This document shows positions 53,941 to 63,518 of a stretch of DNA of 64,000 nt, piece after piece. Under the pieces are notes generated by a model. It was not told the DNA's origin and ran no database searches. It saw nothing but the letters and a program-made list of their open reading frames with translations. Position numbers and translations under genes: made by a program. Numbering within the stretch: position 1 is the first letter of the stretch; the number at the start of each line of letters is the position of its first letter. The DNA lies in the NCBI RefSeq assembly GCF_011604685.1, contig NZ_CP050063.1, positions 6,923,001 to 6,987,000 of the forward strand, read 5' to 3'. This DNA is from Spirosoma aureum. Lineage in GTDB: Bacteria; Bacteroidota; Bacteroidia; Cytophagales; Spirosomataceae.

Positions 53941-56799
53941 CTATCGAAACAACTCATCAAACGTAACGCTCACGTAATACAACCCGCCGATCCGGGCAAG
54001 GCCATAGCCCTGAGCGTAGTATTTGTTGAGAACGTTCGTACCACCGAGTTTAACCGTCGATTTATAGTCCGGCACTTTATACGATACCTGCGCATCGACA
54101 CTGCTCCACGATGGAAGCCAGACGTCGCCCGCTGTAGTTCCCTGCTCAACCCACATCCGATCCGTCCAGCGATAGGTAATCGTGGCTCCGATCCGATCGG
54201 TCAGGCGTGCATTGTTCAGGCTAAGGTTATAGCGATTTTCGGGCGAGATAAAGAAGTTTCGACCTTTCTGTGACACTTCAGGGTTACTCATTTTCCGCTT
54301 TACGATATCGAGACCCGCATTGTCTTTAATGATGTTGCCCTGTGCATCGCGAAGCGTTACGGTGCCAACCTGATAGGTGTAATTACCACTGAGCGTAAAT
54401 CCCCGACCTAGTCCATACTCCAGACCAAACCCGGAGCCAGTTACGAATATCTCGTTGAAGTTGTTGAAATTGATCTGTAGTGTCCGGTAGGCATTCGTCG
54501 CAAAATCAGCAATCTGGCCATTGGTTGGTTGATAAAAGCTCTGAGCGGCAATGAAATCGGTGTATTTGCTGTAAAAATAGAAGGCGTCGATATACAGTTT
54601 ATTCTGAATCAGGGTTTTGTAGCCAACTTCCCAGGTTTTGATTTTTTCGGTCGTAAAATTAGCCGGATTATAGGCCCGACTACGCAGTTGAGCTTCTGTA
54701 ATGCGCCCAGCCGCAAAATCTTTAACGTCGCTATCCAGATAAGCCGGATTGGAAAATAATCCGGCTGACTCAGCCGCCAGACGTGCCCCACCGACTTCGC
54801 CCCCTTTGCCAGCCGCCGGAACGGAAAACAGTTGACCCGGTGATGGGTTCCGGAAAGCCGATTGCCACGAAGCCCGGAAATTATGAACACCAGCGCTTAT
54901 CACGGCCGAGGCTCTGGGCGTAAAACCACCACTGAAATACTGATTCTTATCGTATCGGATGGCCACTGTTGGCTTTATCGTTAGCGACGAGCCAAGCTTT
55001 ACTTCTTTGGCAACCTGTAAATAAGCCCCATATTCGTTGATGGTGTATTCTGAACCATCTGCTTTCAGCGTAATGGCGGTCCCACCGGTGTTCAGGGCAT
55101 AATGCCGGATACTGCCCCCTGCAATCACCTCAGCTACTTCGACCAGATTTGTGAAGTTGTACATACCTTCGTAGTGCCAAAGGGCTGAATTATCGCGAAA
55201 ACGTGTCCCTTTCGCACCTTTATAGCCAGGAACCGTATCGGTGTTGAAGGCATTAGCAAACAGATCCCGCACTAGATTAAAGCTCGTTGAACCGGGCAAA
55301 TAACGTCCACGATCAGCCTCATTCCGAGCCAGCCCGGCGCTTACTTTATTTTCTACGTATACCTGCCCAAACTCTGTGGCCCACTGCGTCAGTGGCTTCC
55401 AGGCATTATTAATCGCAACGGCGGTCTGACCAATGTTCCAGCCTTCGGCTCGCTGCTGGGTGGTATACGCCCGTAGAAAGAAATTTTCGCCCCGGATTTC
55501 AGCCTTGAACTGATGTCGCTGGTAGTCCGGAAAATACTCCCGGAAACCGGCCGTACGAATAAAATTGCCATTGCCGTAATACCAACCCAACGAGGCTTCA
55601 ATAGTGCTCGACAGTTTATAATGCAGGGATACGTTGGCGCGATTATTAAATACCTTACCATTGTTACCCAATAGGGCCAGTTCGGTATAGCCAGTGCGGG
55701 TTACCAGCTTGTTCTGCAAGGATGAATTGCCATAATTGGCAGGAAATGTGTAAGCACCTCCCGCATTGATGTCATCACCATAAACGTTCACGCCATCGTA
55801 CTGAAGGTTCGTATTGGAGTCATTGTTTGGCACAAAACCGATTCCGGTGGCAATGTTTCCCCGAGTGGCATCAGTTGCAAAAAAATTCTCCCGCGCACGG
55901 GTCGAGCGGTCGCTGTAGTCGTCGGCAATGAAATCAGTCCCACTTAATCGCTGGAAATTTACTTTAAACGCAAAGCGTGTTCCGAGCTGTTGGGCGTATC
56001 GGATGGCAAAATCACCATACCCTTTTGGCCCAAACCCTGATTTACCGACATTATTGACGCCTACTTTTACCTGAGCGCTCAGGCCCTGATACGTAAATGG
56101 ATTCTTGCTGGATGTTAGCATGAGTCCCTGCAAGGCGTCAGGCCCATACAGTGCCGACGACGCTCCCGGAATTAGTTCAATGCTCTCCACATCCAGATCA
56201 GAAATACCGGCTACATTGCCAAAGCCAAACCCTAATCCTGGAGAACGGTTGTCCATGCCATCGGTCAGTTGCAGAAAGCGATTGTTGTTGTTAGCCCCAA
56301 AGCCACGCAGATTAACCGATTTAAACGTCAGGCTTTGCGTCAGCAAATCGACTCCTTTCACATTTTGCAACGCATCAAACGGGCTGGCTGCTGGCGACTG
56401 CTGAAACTGTCTTGCACCGAGTTTTTCGACCGTTACGGAAGCTTTTCGAATATCTTCAGGAACGCGACTGGCCGATACTATCACCTCATCGGCAGTGATC
56501 GCTTCTTCGGTGAGCGTTACTGAAATACTGCGGAAATTATTTCCTCTTACCGTCACATCCTGACGGCGGTATCCGATAAACGAAATACTAATGGTCAGTG
56601 GTAGTGATTCTGTGGTTGGTAATCTAAAGTGCCCGTCTGGCTGCGTAACCGTACCTGTATTCGTGCCCCGAATAATAATGGTCACGCCCGCTAAAGGCTG
56701 ATCGTTTTCGTCAGTAACTCGGCCCTCGATATTTGTCTGTGCCCGGACACCAATCAGGCCGAACAGCAGAAATATCACAAGTAAAAGTAGTTTCTTCAT
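53941..56799 (-). CDS. TonB-dependent receptor upstream of the LLM monooxygenase
   Basis: 952 residues from ATG at 56799: signal peptide (MKKLLLLVIFLLFGLIGVRA), CarboxypepD_reg-like domain (about 22-105), plug (about 110-240; IELIPGASSALYGPDALQGL), and a long barrel ending LYYVSVTFDELFR. The large size matches Bacteroidota receptors for small organic molecules, but there is no SusD lipoprotein. Linked to the LLM monooxygenase, so an organosulfur substrate is plausible. The promoter likely lies just downstream of the terminator at 56860-56901 (TATTTTTG on the minus strand next to the hairpin). Confidence 0.88.
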   Translation of the reverse strand: MKKLLLLVIFLLFGLIGVRAQTNIEGRVTDENDQPLAGVTIIIRGTNTGTVTQPDGHFRLPTTESLPLTISISFIGYRRQDVTVRGNNFRSISVTLTEEAITADEVIVSASRVPEDIRKASVTVEKLGARQFQQSPAASPFDALQNVKGVDLLTQSLTFKSVNLRGFGANNNNRFLQLTDGMDNRSPGLGFGFGNVAGISDLDVESIELIPGASSALYGPDALQGLMLTSSKNPFTYQGLSAQVKVGVNNVGKSGFGPKGYGDFAIRYAQQLGTRFAFKVNFQRLSGTDFIADDYSDRSTRARENFFATDATRGNIATGIGFVPNNDSNTNLQYDGVNVYGDDINAGGAYTFPANYGNSSLQNKLVTRTGYTELALLGNNGKVFNNRANVSLHYKLSSTIEASLGWYYGNGNFIRTAGFREYFPDYQRHQFKAEIRGENFFLRAYTTQQRAEGWNIGQTAVAINNAWKPLTQWATEFGQVYVENKVSAGLARNEADRGRYLPGSTSFNLVRDLFANAFNTDTVPGYKGAKGTRFRDNSALWHYEGMYNFTNLVEVAEVIAGGSIRHYALNTGGTAITLKADGSEYTINEYGAYLQVAKEVKLGSSLTIKPTVAIRYDKNQYFSGGFTPRASAVISAGVHNFRASWQSAFRNPSPGQLFSVPAAGKGGEVGGARLAAESAGLFSNPAYLDSDVKDFAAGRITEAQLRSRAYNPANFTTEKIKTWEVGYKTLIQNKLYIDAFYFYSKYTDFIAAQSFYQPTNGQIADFATNAYRTLQINFNNFNEIFVTGSGFGLEYGLGRGFTLSGNYTYQVGTVTLRDAQGNIIKDNAGLDIVKRKMSNPEVSQKGRNFFISPENRYNLSLNNARLTDRIGATITYRWTDRMWVEQGTTAGDVWLPSWSSVDAQVSYKVPDYKSTVKLGGTNVLNKYYAQGYGLARIGGLYYVSVTFDELFR

Positions 56800-56859
56800 A
56801 GCTGAGTTATTAAAAGTGTAATTTTTTATTAAAGTTGGATACAAATGACACAAAAATAC

Positions 56860-56901
56860 GAAAGCTGACCACGTTAAATAAATTTAACGTGGTCAGCTTT
56901 C
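56860..56901 (-). terminator. Perfect hairpin after the carbonic anhydrase remnant
   Basis: A 19-bp perfect stem (56860-56878 with 56883-56901) with four-base loop, containing GACCACGTTAAA. On the minus strand it is followed by CGTATTTTTG, giving a short T-run. It ends the remnant gene and isolates the TonB receptor gene downstream. Confidence 0.8.
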
Positions 56902-56927
56902 TAAAATCAAGTCAATCTATTTATGCT

Positions 56928-57146
56928 CTAGTGCTCAGCAATGGCTCCTGCGGCCGTGGCCGCCGATACTTCAATCAACCTTCCGGTTCTAACGTCGTAG
57001 ATGTAGCCCTAAACGGCAATGTCATTCGGTACAAGCGGGTGGCTTTTGATACATTTAACATCTTCCGTTACGCTGTCTGCCAGGTTACTAATGGTCAGAA
57101 ACGAAACAAATTTAGCTTCGTCGGAACCACTTTCTTCTATTCCCAA
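56928..57146 (-). pseudogene. C-terminal remnant of a beta-carbonic anhydrase
   Basis: Minus-strand frame from 57146 to TAG at 56928-56930 reads LTISNLADSVTEDVKCIKSH then PLVPNDIAV, stop (TAG at 57009-57011), GYIYDVRTGRLIEVSAATAA. This is the C-terminal part of a beta-class carbonic anhydrase, in which the tract is normally VYGYIYDVKTGRL. The catalytic N-terminal half with the zinc ligands is missing and an internal TAG replaces the Tyr codon. A decayed gene. Confidence 0.75.
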
Positions 57147-57163
57147 CTAACTGATTGACCCCG

Positions 57164-59731
57164 TTAGAAGGTATACCGTAACGTAACGCCATAGGTACGT
57201 GGGTCACCTACAATGCCTGCATAATGGCCTGCGCTTCCGGGAGCCGCCAGTAACTGCTCAAAGTAATTGGTATTGAACAGGTTTCTGCTCCAGACAAAAA
57301 TCGAAATTCCGGTAGAAGCTCTAAAACCAAGCCGTCCATTTGCCAGGGTGTAAGCGTCAATATTTAAATACTGAGACGGTGATGGACTCGACGAAAAAGA
57401 GGAGCGATAAAAAGCATCTAAGCCAACAAAGTAATTTCCTTTTAAACTGATGAGCTTTCCTTTAGCGGTGACCTCGCCCCCTACCGAACCTGACCATTTT
57501 GAGATACCGGGTAACACCCCGCCTGAAATATCTTTAAAAGCTTGTTCTCCCCCCGTTTCTTCAAGCGGCACTGGCGCATTTTTAAATGTCACATACTTGC
57601 CATCTGTATAGGCAAAGGCTGCGTTCAGGGTTAACCGATTGGCTATCCGTACATTTCCATCGATCTCCACACCCATTACGCGCACTTTCTCAGCATTGGC
57701 CAGATAGCCTCTGTTCACGCCGGGTTCAGGCGTTTGTACCTGTGTCTGATAATCTTTAATCTCTGTATTATAGAATACCAGATTCAGGATCGAGTTAGGC
57801 GATGGTTTTGTTTTCAGGCCAAATTCGACGTGGTTTACATGCTCGGGCTTCACTCTGGCCAGGTCAAGTAATGTCTGTCCATTGGCTGTTGGTAATCCAC
57901 CAATATTAATCCCGACGGGTTTGTAGCTTATAGCATAGGTTGCAAAGGCATTGATCGCACTTCCTGCTCTGTATTGCAGAGTAACCTGTCCGGAAAAATT
58001 ATCCTCTGATACGTCCGTATCGAACGCCTGATTGGTATAAACCCCGTTCTTTAAGGCGATCAAAGCCGCATCGGTCGTTTGCAGACCTCCGTAGGTTTCC
58101 CGTTTATAGTTGGCTACTTTCTTGTCGTAATTATACCGGACACCTGGTAAAACGTGGATTTTATCTGTTAAAGCCCAGTCAAGTTGTCCAAATACCGCCA
58201 AGCCCGTACTCTTGATTCTATTGGTTGTCCGAATACCGAAGTTATCGAACAGGCCCGGCGTTTTCCAGAGGGCACTTGTCGAGCTTTGGGCAAAGCGCCA
58301 TTGGGCAGAACCGGCTTCTTCGGTCTGTACGGGGTCAGATTTCAAATCCTGCCAAAGGCCGAATAAGCCAACAACACCGCTCAACCGGGATGAAACTTTA
58401 CCCGCATACCGTATTTCCTGCGACCACTGGTCATGAACTGAATTACCTGCCGAAATCGTAAAGACGGGTAAACCGATGTAGTCGCGGTCATTCAGCGGGG
58501 TCCATTTCCAGTGACGCCAGGCTGTTGTAGAGGTTAGGGTACCACCTCCTATTTTAATATCGGCGTTCACTGATACGCCACCAAGCTGATTATCTGCTTT
58601 TGATGGCGTATCCAGGTCAACAATCCGTTCAAAAGCGCTTGAATACGGGAGTTTGTAATTTAAATCAGCAATAATGGCATTAAATTGTCGATAGGCAGCC
58701 CGCTTGGTGGGAACAACACCGGCTACTGGCCAGCCATAACCATTCGGTTTCTGATCAGAAACATCCCCGATTATGGTAATTCTTACATTATCGCTTGGCG
58801 TGTACAGGAGTTGCGCCCGCACACCAATATTATTAATGTCGTTGATTGGAAGCTGGGTATGTACATTGAAAAAAGTCCCGTTCCGTTGTGTACCCGTAAA
58901 CGATACCCGCGCGGCAAGCTTTTTACTCAGTGGTCCCGTGAGTGAGCCTTTAGCCTGGATATACCCGTAATTGCCATAACTTAATTCAAAGCTACCGCTT
59001 GGGGTAAAACCGGCAGGACGCGTGGTAATGTTGAAGGCTCCAGCTGTTGTGTTTTTACCAAACAACGTTCCCTGAGGCCCTCGTAACACCTCTACCTGTT
59101 CAATATCGATGAAATCGAGTGCTGTAGCCGCTGGACGGGCGTAGTAAACACCATCTACATAAAATCCGACGCCTGGATCAATACCATCGTTCGTTAAGCC
59201 ATACGTAGAGCCTAAGCCACGAATATTAAGCGTTGTATTTCGGGCATTGGAGGCATACAACTGAACGGTAGGTACCATTTCTTTCAATCGGTTCACGTTG
59301 AAAGCACCAGCATCTTCTGCCCGGTTACCACTGACAACCGAGATCGGGATAGGAACGTCCTGTGCCGACTCCTGACGGCGTCGGGACGTTATCACGACAT
59401 CGGCCAATTGATTGGCTCCCTCTTCAAGTTGAATTTCTGTGTTGTCATCAGATACCACCACTTCTTTGGTCTGATAACCCAGAAAAGACACAACCACTGC
59501 CAGGGGAAGCTTTTGAGCTGTCAGTAACTTGAATTGACCATTTTGATCCGTTGGTCCACCGTTGGTTGTTCCTTTAATTGTTACAGTGGCGCCAATTAAT
59601 AGTTCTTTCGTGCGGGCATCAATAACTTTCCCAGTAATAGTGGAATTGATAACGGGGGGATTTTGAGCTGATACGAATAAGGGTAAAAGAATAACCCCTA
59701 TCAGAAACATTGACTTTAAAACTTGTTTCAT
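57164..59731 (-). CDS. TonB-dependent receptor (FecA/ferrichrome-type barrel) with CarboxypepD_reg domain
   Basis: 855 residues: signal peptide (MKQVLKSMFLIGVILLPLFV, then SAQ), CarboxypepD_reg-like domain (about 30-115), plug (about 120-240; VEVLRGPQGTLFGKNTTAGA), and beta-barrel ending DPRTYGVTLRYTF. The plug wording GPQGTLFGKNTTAGAFNITT is like that of Proteobacterial receptors. No SusD. Substrate unknown; the neighbouring carbonic anhydrase gene is a remnant. Confidence 0.9.
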   Translation of the reverse strand: MKQVLKSMFLIGVILLPLFVSAQNPPVINSTITGKVIDARTKELLIGATVTIKGTTNGGPTDQNGQFKLLTAQKLPLAVVVSFLGYQTKEVVVSDDNTEIQLEEGANQLADVVITSRRRQESAQDVPIPISVVSGNRAEDAGAFNVNRLKEMVPTVQLYASNARNTTLNIRGLGSTYGLTNDGIDPGVGFYVDGVYYARPAATALDFIDIEQVEVLRGPQGTLFGKNTTAGAFNITTRPAGFTPSGSFELSYGNYGYIQAKGSLTGPLSKKLAARVSFTGTQRNGTFFNVHTQLPINDINNIGVRAQLLYTPSDNVRITIIGDVSDQKPNGYGWPVAGVVPTKRAAYRQFNAIIADLNYKLPYSSAFERIVDLDTPSKADNQLGGVSVNADIKIGGGTLTSTTAWRHWKWTPLNDRDYIGLPVFTISAGNSVHDQWSQEIRYAGKVSSRLSGVVGLFGLWQDLKSDPVQTEEAGSAQWRFAQSSTSALWKTPGLFDNFGIRTTNRIKSTGLAVFGQLDWALTDKIHVLPGVRYNYDKKVANYKRETYGGLQTTDAALIALKNGVYTNQAFDTDVSEDNFSGQVTLQYRAGSAINAFATYAISYKPVGINIGGLPTANGQTLLDLARVKPEHVNHVEFGLKTKPSPNSILNLVFYNTEIKDYQTQVQTPEPGVNRGYLANAEKVRVMGVEIDGNVRIANRLTLNAAFAYTDGKYVTFKNAPVPLEETGGEQAFKDISGGVLPGISKWSGSVGGEVTAKGKLISLKGNYFVGLDAFYRSSFSSSPSPSQYLNIDAYTLANGRLGFRASTGISIFVWSRNLFNTNYFEQLLAAPGSAGHYAGIVGDPRTYGVTLRYTF

Positions 59732-60020
59732 TCCGATTTTGTGGTAATAAATGTGATTAGTATGCCACGATGTTAGCCTTGCTTAATTGACGAAATCTCA
59801 ATAGTTGCGCGTACTTCCGTGCCAGTTCATTTTAGTGTTGTCTATGTATTCTCCCTATACTCCCGGTACTGGATAGACTATTAGTACTTATAATCTATTG
59901 ATATTATAGACTTTACAAAGGAACAACCACTTCCCTCTCTTTTCCAAACATTCACCTTGAAAAAATACTTAACCTGATGATTTTCTATACTTAAGAACTT
60001 CATTTAGTCGCAACAACCCG

Positions 60021-60755
60021 TTGAAGAAACTCTACATTCTGCTTTGTAGTCTGTTACTGATCAGTAGCCAGAGCAGGGGTCAGGTACTTAAAGATGTCAC
60101 GTCATCTAATCAGGTATGGATTGCCTATTACAATCAAACCCGGCTAAGTGATAAATGGAGTATCTGGTTCGACACGCACGCGCGACGTACTGATTTTCTG
60201 GGACGCTGGGCGACGCAGATTTTCAGACCTGGTGCCGTTTATCACTTATCCGATAAGGCGCGACTGATGGCTGGATACGCTTATGCCCGTTTTTACTCCA
60301 CTGAACCAGGGGGTGATGTTCAGCCAGAGCACCGCCCGTGGCAGCAGATAAACTGGGAAGGTAAACTGGGTCGATTTGAGACCAATCACTGGATACGAAT
60401 CGAGGAACGGTTTCGCCGGAATCTGGTCAATGAGCAATTGGCCCCCGGCTATGGCTTCAATTTTCGATTTCGGATCATGGTATCCGCCCAATTGCCACTC
60501 TGGGGTAAAGAAGCGAAGCCGGGTGTCCCGTCCGTACTTGTCCAGAACGAAATATGGTTTAACGCAGGTGGGGAAATCGTTTATAATTACTTCGATCAGA
60601 ACCGGTTATTTCTGGGGATCGTCTACCCATTTTCGGAGCAGCTACGGCTTCAGGCAGGTTATATGAACGTGTTTCAGCAGCAGGAAGAAGGGAATGAATT
60701 TCAGAACAAGCACGTTCTAAGGCTGTTTCTCTACCACGATCTTGATTTCAGATAG
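60021..60755 (+). CDS. DUF2490 outer-membrane-type protein, TTG start
   Basis: 244 residues. The start codon is TTG (60021), giving MKKLYILLCSLLLISSQSRG as a proper signal peptide; no ATG lies nearby in frame. The rest is beta-rich with regular aromatic residues (IWFDTHARRTDFLGRWATQI, RLQAGYMNVFQQQ) as in the DUF2490 family, which is predicted to form an outer-membrane barrel. Function unknown. The 289-base gap before it (59732-60020) shows no gene and holds the divergent promoters. Confidence 0.8.
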   Translation: MKKLYILLCSLLLISSQSRGQVLKDVTSSNQVWIAYYNQTRLSDKWSIWFDTHARRTDFLGRWATQIFRPGAVYHLSDKARLMAGYAYARFYSTEPGGDVQPEHRPWQQINWEGKLGRFETNHWIRIEERFRRNLVNEQLAPGYGFNFRFRIMVSAQLPLWGKEAKPGVPSVLVQNEIWFNAGGEIVYNYFDQNRLFLGIVYPFSEQLRLQAGYMNVFQQQEEGNEFQNKHVLRLFLYHDLDFR

Positions 60756-60775
60756 CGGCCGGAGCAGGCCTGTTT

Positions 60776-61369
60776 CTATTCAAAATAGCCAGTCAATTCG
60801 CCATAACCCAGAATGTGGCCTTTCATTGCATCTATAACCTGTTGTTTATTGGGCACATCCGTAAAGGAAAGCGCTTCATCGAGAGCATAGACACGAAATA
60901 CATAAGCATGGCGCCCTGCTGGTGGGCAAGGGGCGATAAACTTTAGATTACCAGTCGAGCTTTTCCCAATTTTACCACCCAGCAACTGCAATTGCTCGGT
61001 AGTTAGGGCTTCCGGAAGGCTACGAACTGATGCGGGTAAATTGTACAATACCCAGTGCGAAAGGTTGAATATTGGGAAAGTGGGGGTTGGCACATCGTAG
61101 TCAGTTACCAGAACAACGTAAGTCTCCGCATCGGCCTGATTGCTTTCCCACGCAAGCGCCGGTGATACACTGCTTCCACGGCAACTGCAATTGACAGGCA
61201 TATCGCCGTTGGGCGGGAATGAACCGCTGGAAACAGTGATGCTTTTTCGTAATGTGGTCAGGTAAGCTTCTTCGTCTTCATGCTGAGACTTTGCCCTAAA
61301 GTGCATTACTATCATAAATAGCCCGAAAAGCACAATCAAGCCAAATAGTATCCGAGTAATTATACGCAT
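60776..61369 (-). CDS. YbhB/YbcL-family Raf kinase inhibitor-like protein
   Basis: 197 residues from ATG at 61369 (MRIITRILFGLIVLFGLFMI), an N-terminal membrane anchor followed by the PEBP fold: GDMPVNCSCRGSSVSPALAW, VVLVTDYDVPTPTFPIFNLS, HWVLYNLP and GRHAYVFRVYALDEALSF. PEBP proteins bind small anions or phospholipid heads. The frame also opens at 61396 inside a terminator hairpin (61370-61408), so I start after it. Confidence 0.85.
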   Translation of the reverse strand: MRIITRILFGLIVLFGLFMIVMHFRAKSQHEDEEAYLTTLRKSITVSSGSFPPNGDMPVNCSCRGSSVSPALAWESNQADAETYVVLVTDYDVPTPTFPIFNLSHWVLYNLPASVRSLPEALTTEQLQLLGGKIGKSSTGNLKFIAPCPPAGRHAYVFRVYALDEALSFTDVPNKQQVIDAMKGHILGYGELTGYFE

Positions 61370-61408
61370 AAAAAAGCCGGCTAGGTACATTCGCATCCTT
61401 AACCGGCT
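61370..61408 (-). terminator. Intrinsic terminator ending directly at a start codon
   Basis: On the minus strand AGCCGG pairs with CCGGCT (61375-61380 with 61403-61408) and the stem extends with further weaker pairs up to AGG/CCT, followed by six T (61370-61375). The ATG of the Raf-kinase-inhibitor-like gene comes next (61369). It probably ends transcripts of the upstream gene (61481-62164) or acts as an attenuator. Confidence 0.65.
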
Positions 61409-61480
61409 GATAATAAATAAAGTTTATGAAGTTTCCAGCGTCTATTCCAAAAAAAATCAGGAAATAGGGCTTCTTACAGC

Positions 61481-62164
61481 CTACGCGGCCCGGCTACTCT
61501 GCGGACGGCGTAGCGTTGTTGTACGAAGCGACTGCGTATTGCTCCGTGCTTCTTCAATTACCTGCTCCGAAACAAGCCCAAGGTGATTGGCACGTTTCAG
61601 CACATAATCAAAGGGCAGGTTAAAATAATTAGCCACTTCGCTCCGGAAGCTTTCGGGAAATTTTGACAGACGCAAGCCAAAAAACTTACGGACTTCATCT
61701 TCTGGCAGCATAGCCGCCAATGCGACACGCTCTGCTTCGGCCAGTAATTCCAGTCGTGATGGATATAAATACTCCAATCCAATGGATGCTGACAGAATAT
61801 TGAGGAACAGGTTTTTATACATTGCCGACAGTTCGGCAGGCATGATTACCCAGCCCTGTTCGCGGAATTTTGCCGAGAAGCCCGTTAATCCCTGCTCCCC
61901 GCGAATTTCACCCGCAACAAGCTCAGTGGGAAAACGAAGTCTTTCGTCGGTTTTCTGTAGCCGGAAAACGACCGCTTCAACGGGGCTTTTGGTAAATAAT
62001 AAATCGGCAGGCAAGACCCGAGTGCTTTCCCACTGGTCGGTCATGCGCATAAACAGGCTTTCGTTGACTGGCAGATTTTCAGGGCTGCCAAGACTGATGA
62101 GTATCCGGCGGAAAGCCGCCAGAAAATCGATCTGGAGTTGGTTCGAATTTGAGCGTCGCTTCAT
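61481..62164 (-). CDS. ImmA/IrrE-like protein lacking the HExxH metal site
   Basis: 227 residues. The part from about 120 to 198 resembles the ImmA/IrrE peptidase C-terminal region: LNILSASIGLEYL where HELGHYLL would stand, then EAERVALAAMLPEDEVRKFF and VANYFNLPFDYVLKRANHLG. The zinc-binding HExxH is absent, so peptidase activity is unlikely. The N-terminal 110 residues are not recognised. Family call is tentative and rests on pattern resemblance only. It has its own 257-base upstream gap and a terminator downstream. Confidence 0.5.
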   Translation of the reverse strand: MKRRSNSNQLQIDFLAAFRRILISLGSPENLPVNESLFMRMTDQWESTRVLPADLLFTKSPVEAVVFRLQKTDERLRFPTELVAGEIRGEQGLTGFSAKFREQGWVIMPAELSAMYKNLFLNILSASIGLEYLYPSRLELLAEAERVALAAMLPEDEVRKFFGLRLSKFPESFRSEVANYFNLPFDYVLKRANHLGLVSEQVIEEARSNTQSLRTTTLRRPQSSRAA

Positions 62165-62421
62165 GCGGTTGGCTTGCCGGTCAATTGCTTTTCAATAGCC
62201 CCAAACCGGCATCATTAGTATGGTTGTCTGTTGGAAATTGGGGAGGTAAATATACACAACAGAACACGCAAAACAAAGCGTTAACGCCAACAATATCAGA
62301 CAACTTACCGAATCAATTTTACGACCAAACTTACGTTGATCCAGCGGCCAGTCCATGGTTGTTTACGCAAAAAATCATTACTGATCTGATCCGGCACAGC
62401 AACGGAAAGACCAGTACTTGT

Positions 62422-63516
62422 TCAGAGGCCAACTACGAATCGTAACCCTGGATACACTTTCTTAAAAAACCCATTCATGTACAACTCAGGCTGCACCTTA
62501 AACAACCCTTTCTGAAAAACTGTACCGCCCAGTCGGATCGTGTTTGACTCAAAATACGATCCTTCCCGATAAACCGGAATGCCAACATAAAACGAAGCGA
62601 TCTGGCGATTGAAATCGGTGGTCCGACCCGTTTTATTTTTATGATAAAAGACGACGCCAACATTCAGAAAGTCGTTTCTGAAAATCGAAAATCGATCGGT
62701 GGCAGTGGGTCTGTCAAAGAAGAAATTAGACGTGTAACCAACAACATACCCTACCCGCTGAAATTGACTGGGAATAAACTGAATATCGAAATTGAGCGAC
62801 GGCACCCATTGGTTCCGAATCAGGCCAACGCCAATACCGGGCGTAATTTCGAGAAACGGATTTTTTGCCGAACCCGGATTCAGGAATCTGGCTTTGTTGT
62901 CGGCGCTCTGAAGCAGAGTAAACGCCATTTTTGGGCTGGTCAGGTCATGGTTTTTGTATTCGCGCACCGATTCGAGTGCCTGATGCAGTTTCTGATTAAT
63001 TCCTCCTGCCTTCAGCAAGCGTTCAATATCGCTTAGGCTATTGACCAACAGATACACACTAAAAGTAGTGGGTGTATCTTGCGATTCCAGTGATGTCCAT
63101 ATAATCTGGAGAGTATCCTGCTGTGTTTTTACCTCAACCGGCTTGTCATCCTCCTGAAACTGGAAATTAGTTGTTGGCTGGGGAGTGTAGCGCAACGCCA
63201 GAGACTGACTGGTTTCGCCAAGCCGAAAGAGCGCATGGGTGGCCCGAGTCGGGTTTTGCGTTGTATCCTCCACTTTCTGATAGTCAGTCACGAACAGGCG
63301 TAATACCGAATCAATATTTTTTCGGGCCAGAACCTGTGCATATTGATCGAATGCGACAAGCAGTTTGTTTCGCTGACCTAAATCAATTTCGATACGGCTA
63401 AGACCCGGAAACTTCTGTCGAGCCTCCTGTTTCGCTAAACGTGGGTTGGTCGGTTGAGATATGACAATCCCGACTATGCTCAGCATGAGCATAGTAATCA
63501 AACAAAATAGACGCAT
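62422..63516 (-). CDS. Exported hypothetical protein with C-terminal outer-membrane-like region
   Basis: 364 residues with a signal peptide (MRLFCLITMLMLSIVGIVIS), a mixed N-terminal region (about 25-210) and a beta-rich C-terminal part with barrel-like strands (LNFDIQFIPSQFQRVGYVVG, RTTDFNRQIASFYVGIP). The end VYPGLRFVVGL fits an outer-membrane barrel terminus. No family recognised. It starts two bases before the stop of the next gene, so both are translated together. Confidence 0.65.
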   Translation of the reverse strand: MRLFCLITMLMLSIVGIVISQPTNPRLAKQEARQKFPGLSRIEIDLGQRNKLLVAFDQYAQVLARKNIDSVLRLFVTDYQKVEDTTQNPTRATHALFRLGETSQSLALRYTPQPTTNFQFQEDDKPVEVKTQQDTLQIIWTSLESQDTPTTFSVYLLVNSLSDIERLLKAGGINQKLHQALESVREYKNHDLTSPKMAFTLLQSADNKARFLNPGSAKNPFLEITPGIGVGLIRNQWVPSLNFDIQFIPSQFQRVGYVVGYTSNFFFDRPTATDRFSIFRNDFLNVGVVFYHKNKTGRTTDFNRQIASFYVGIPVYREGSYFESNTIRLGGTVFQKGLFKVQPELYMNGFFKKVYPGLRFVVGL

Positions 63517-63518
63517 GT

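Noticed and set aside
56835..57158. 107-codon plus-strand frame between the two TonB receptors
   Set aside because: It is the complement of the carbonic anhydrase remnant and the terminator, so it is a shadow.
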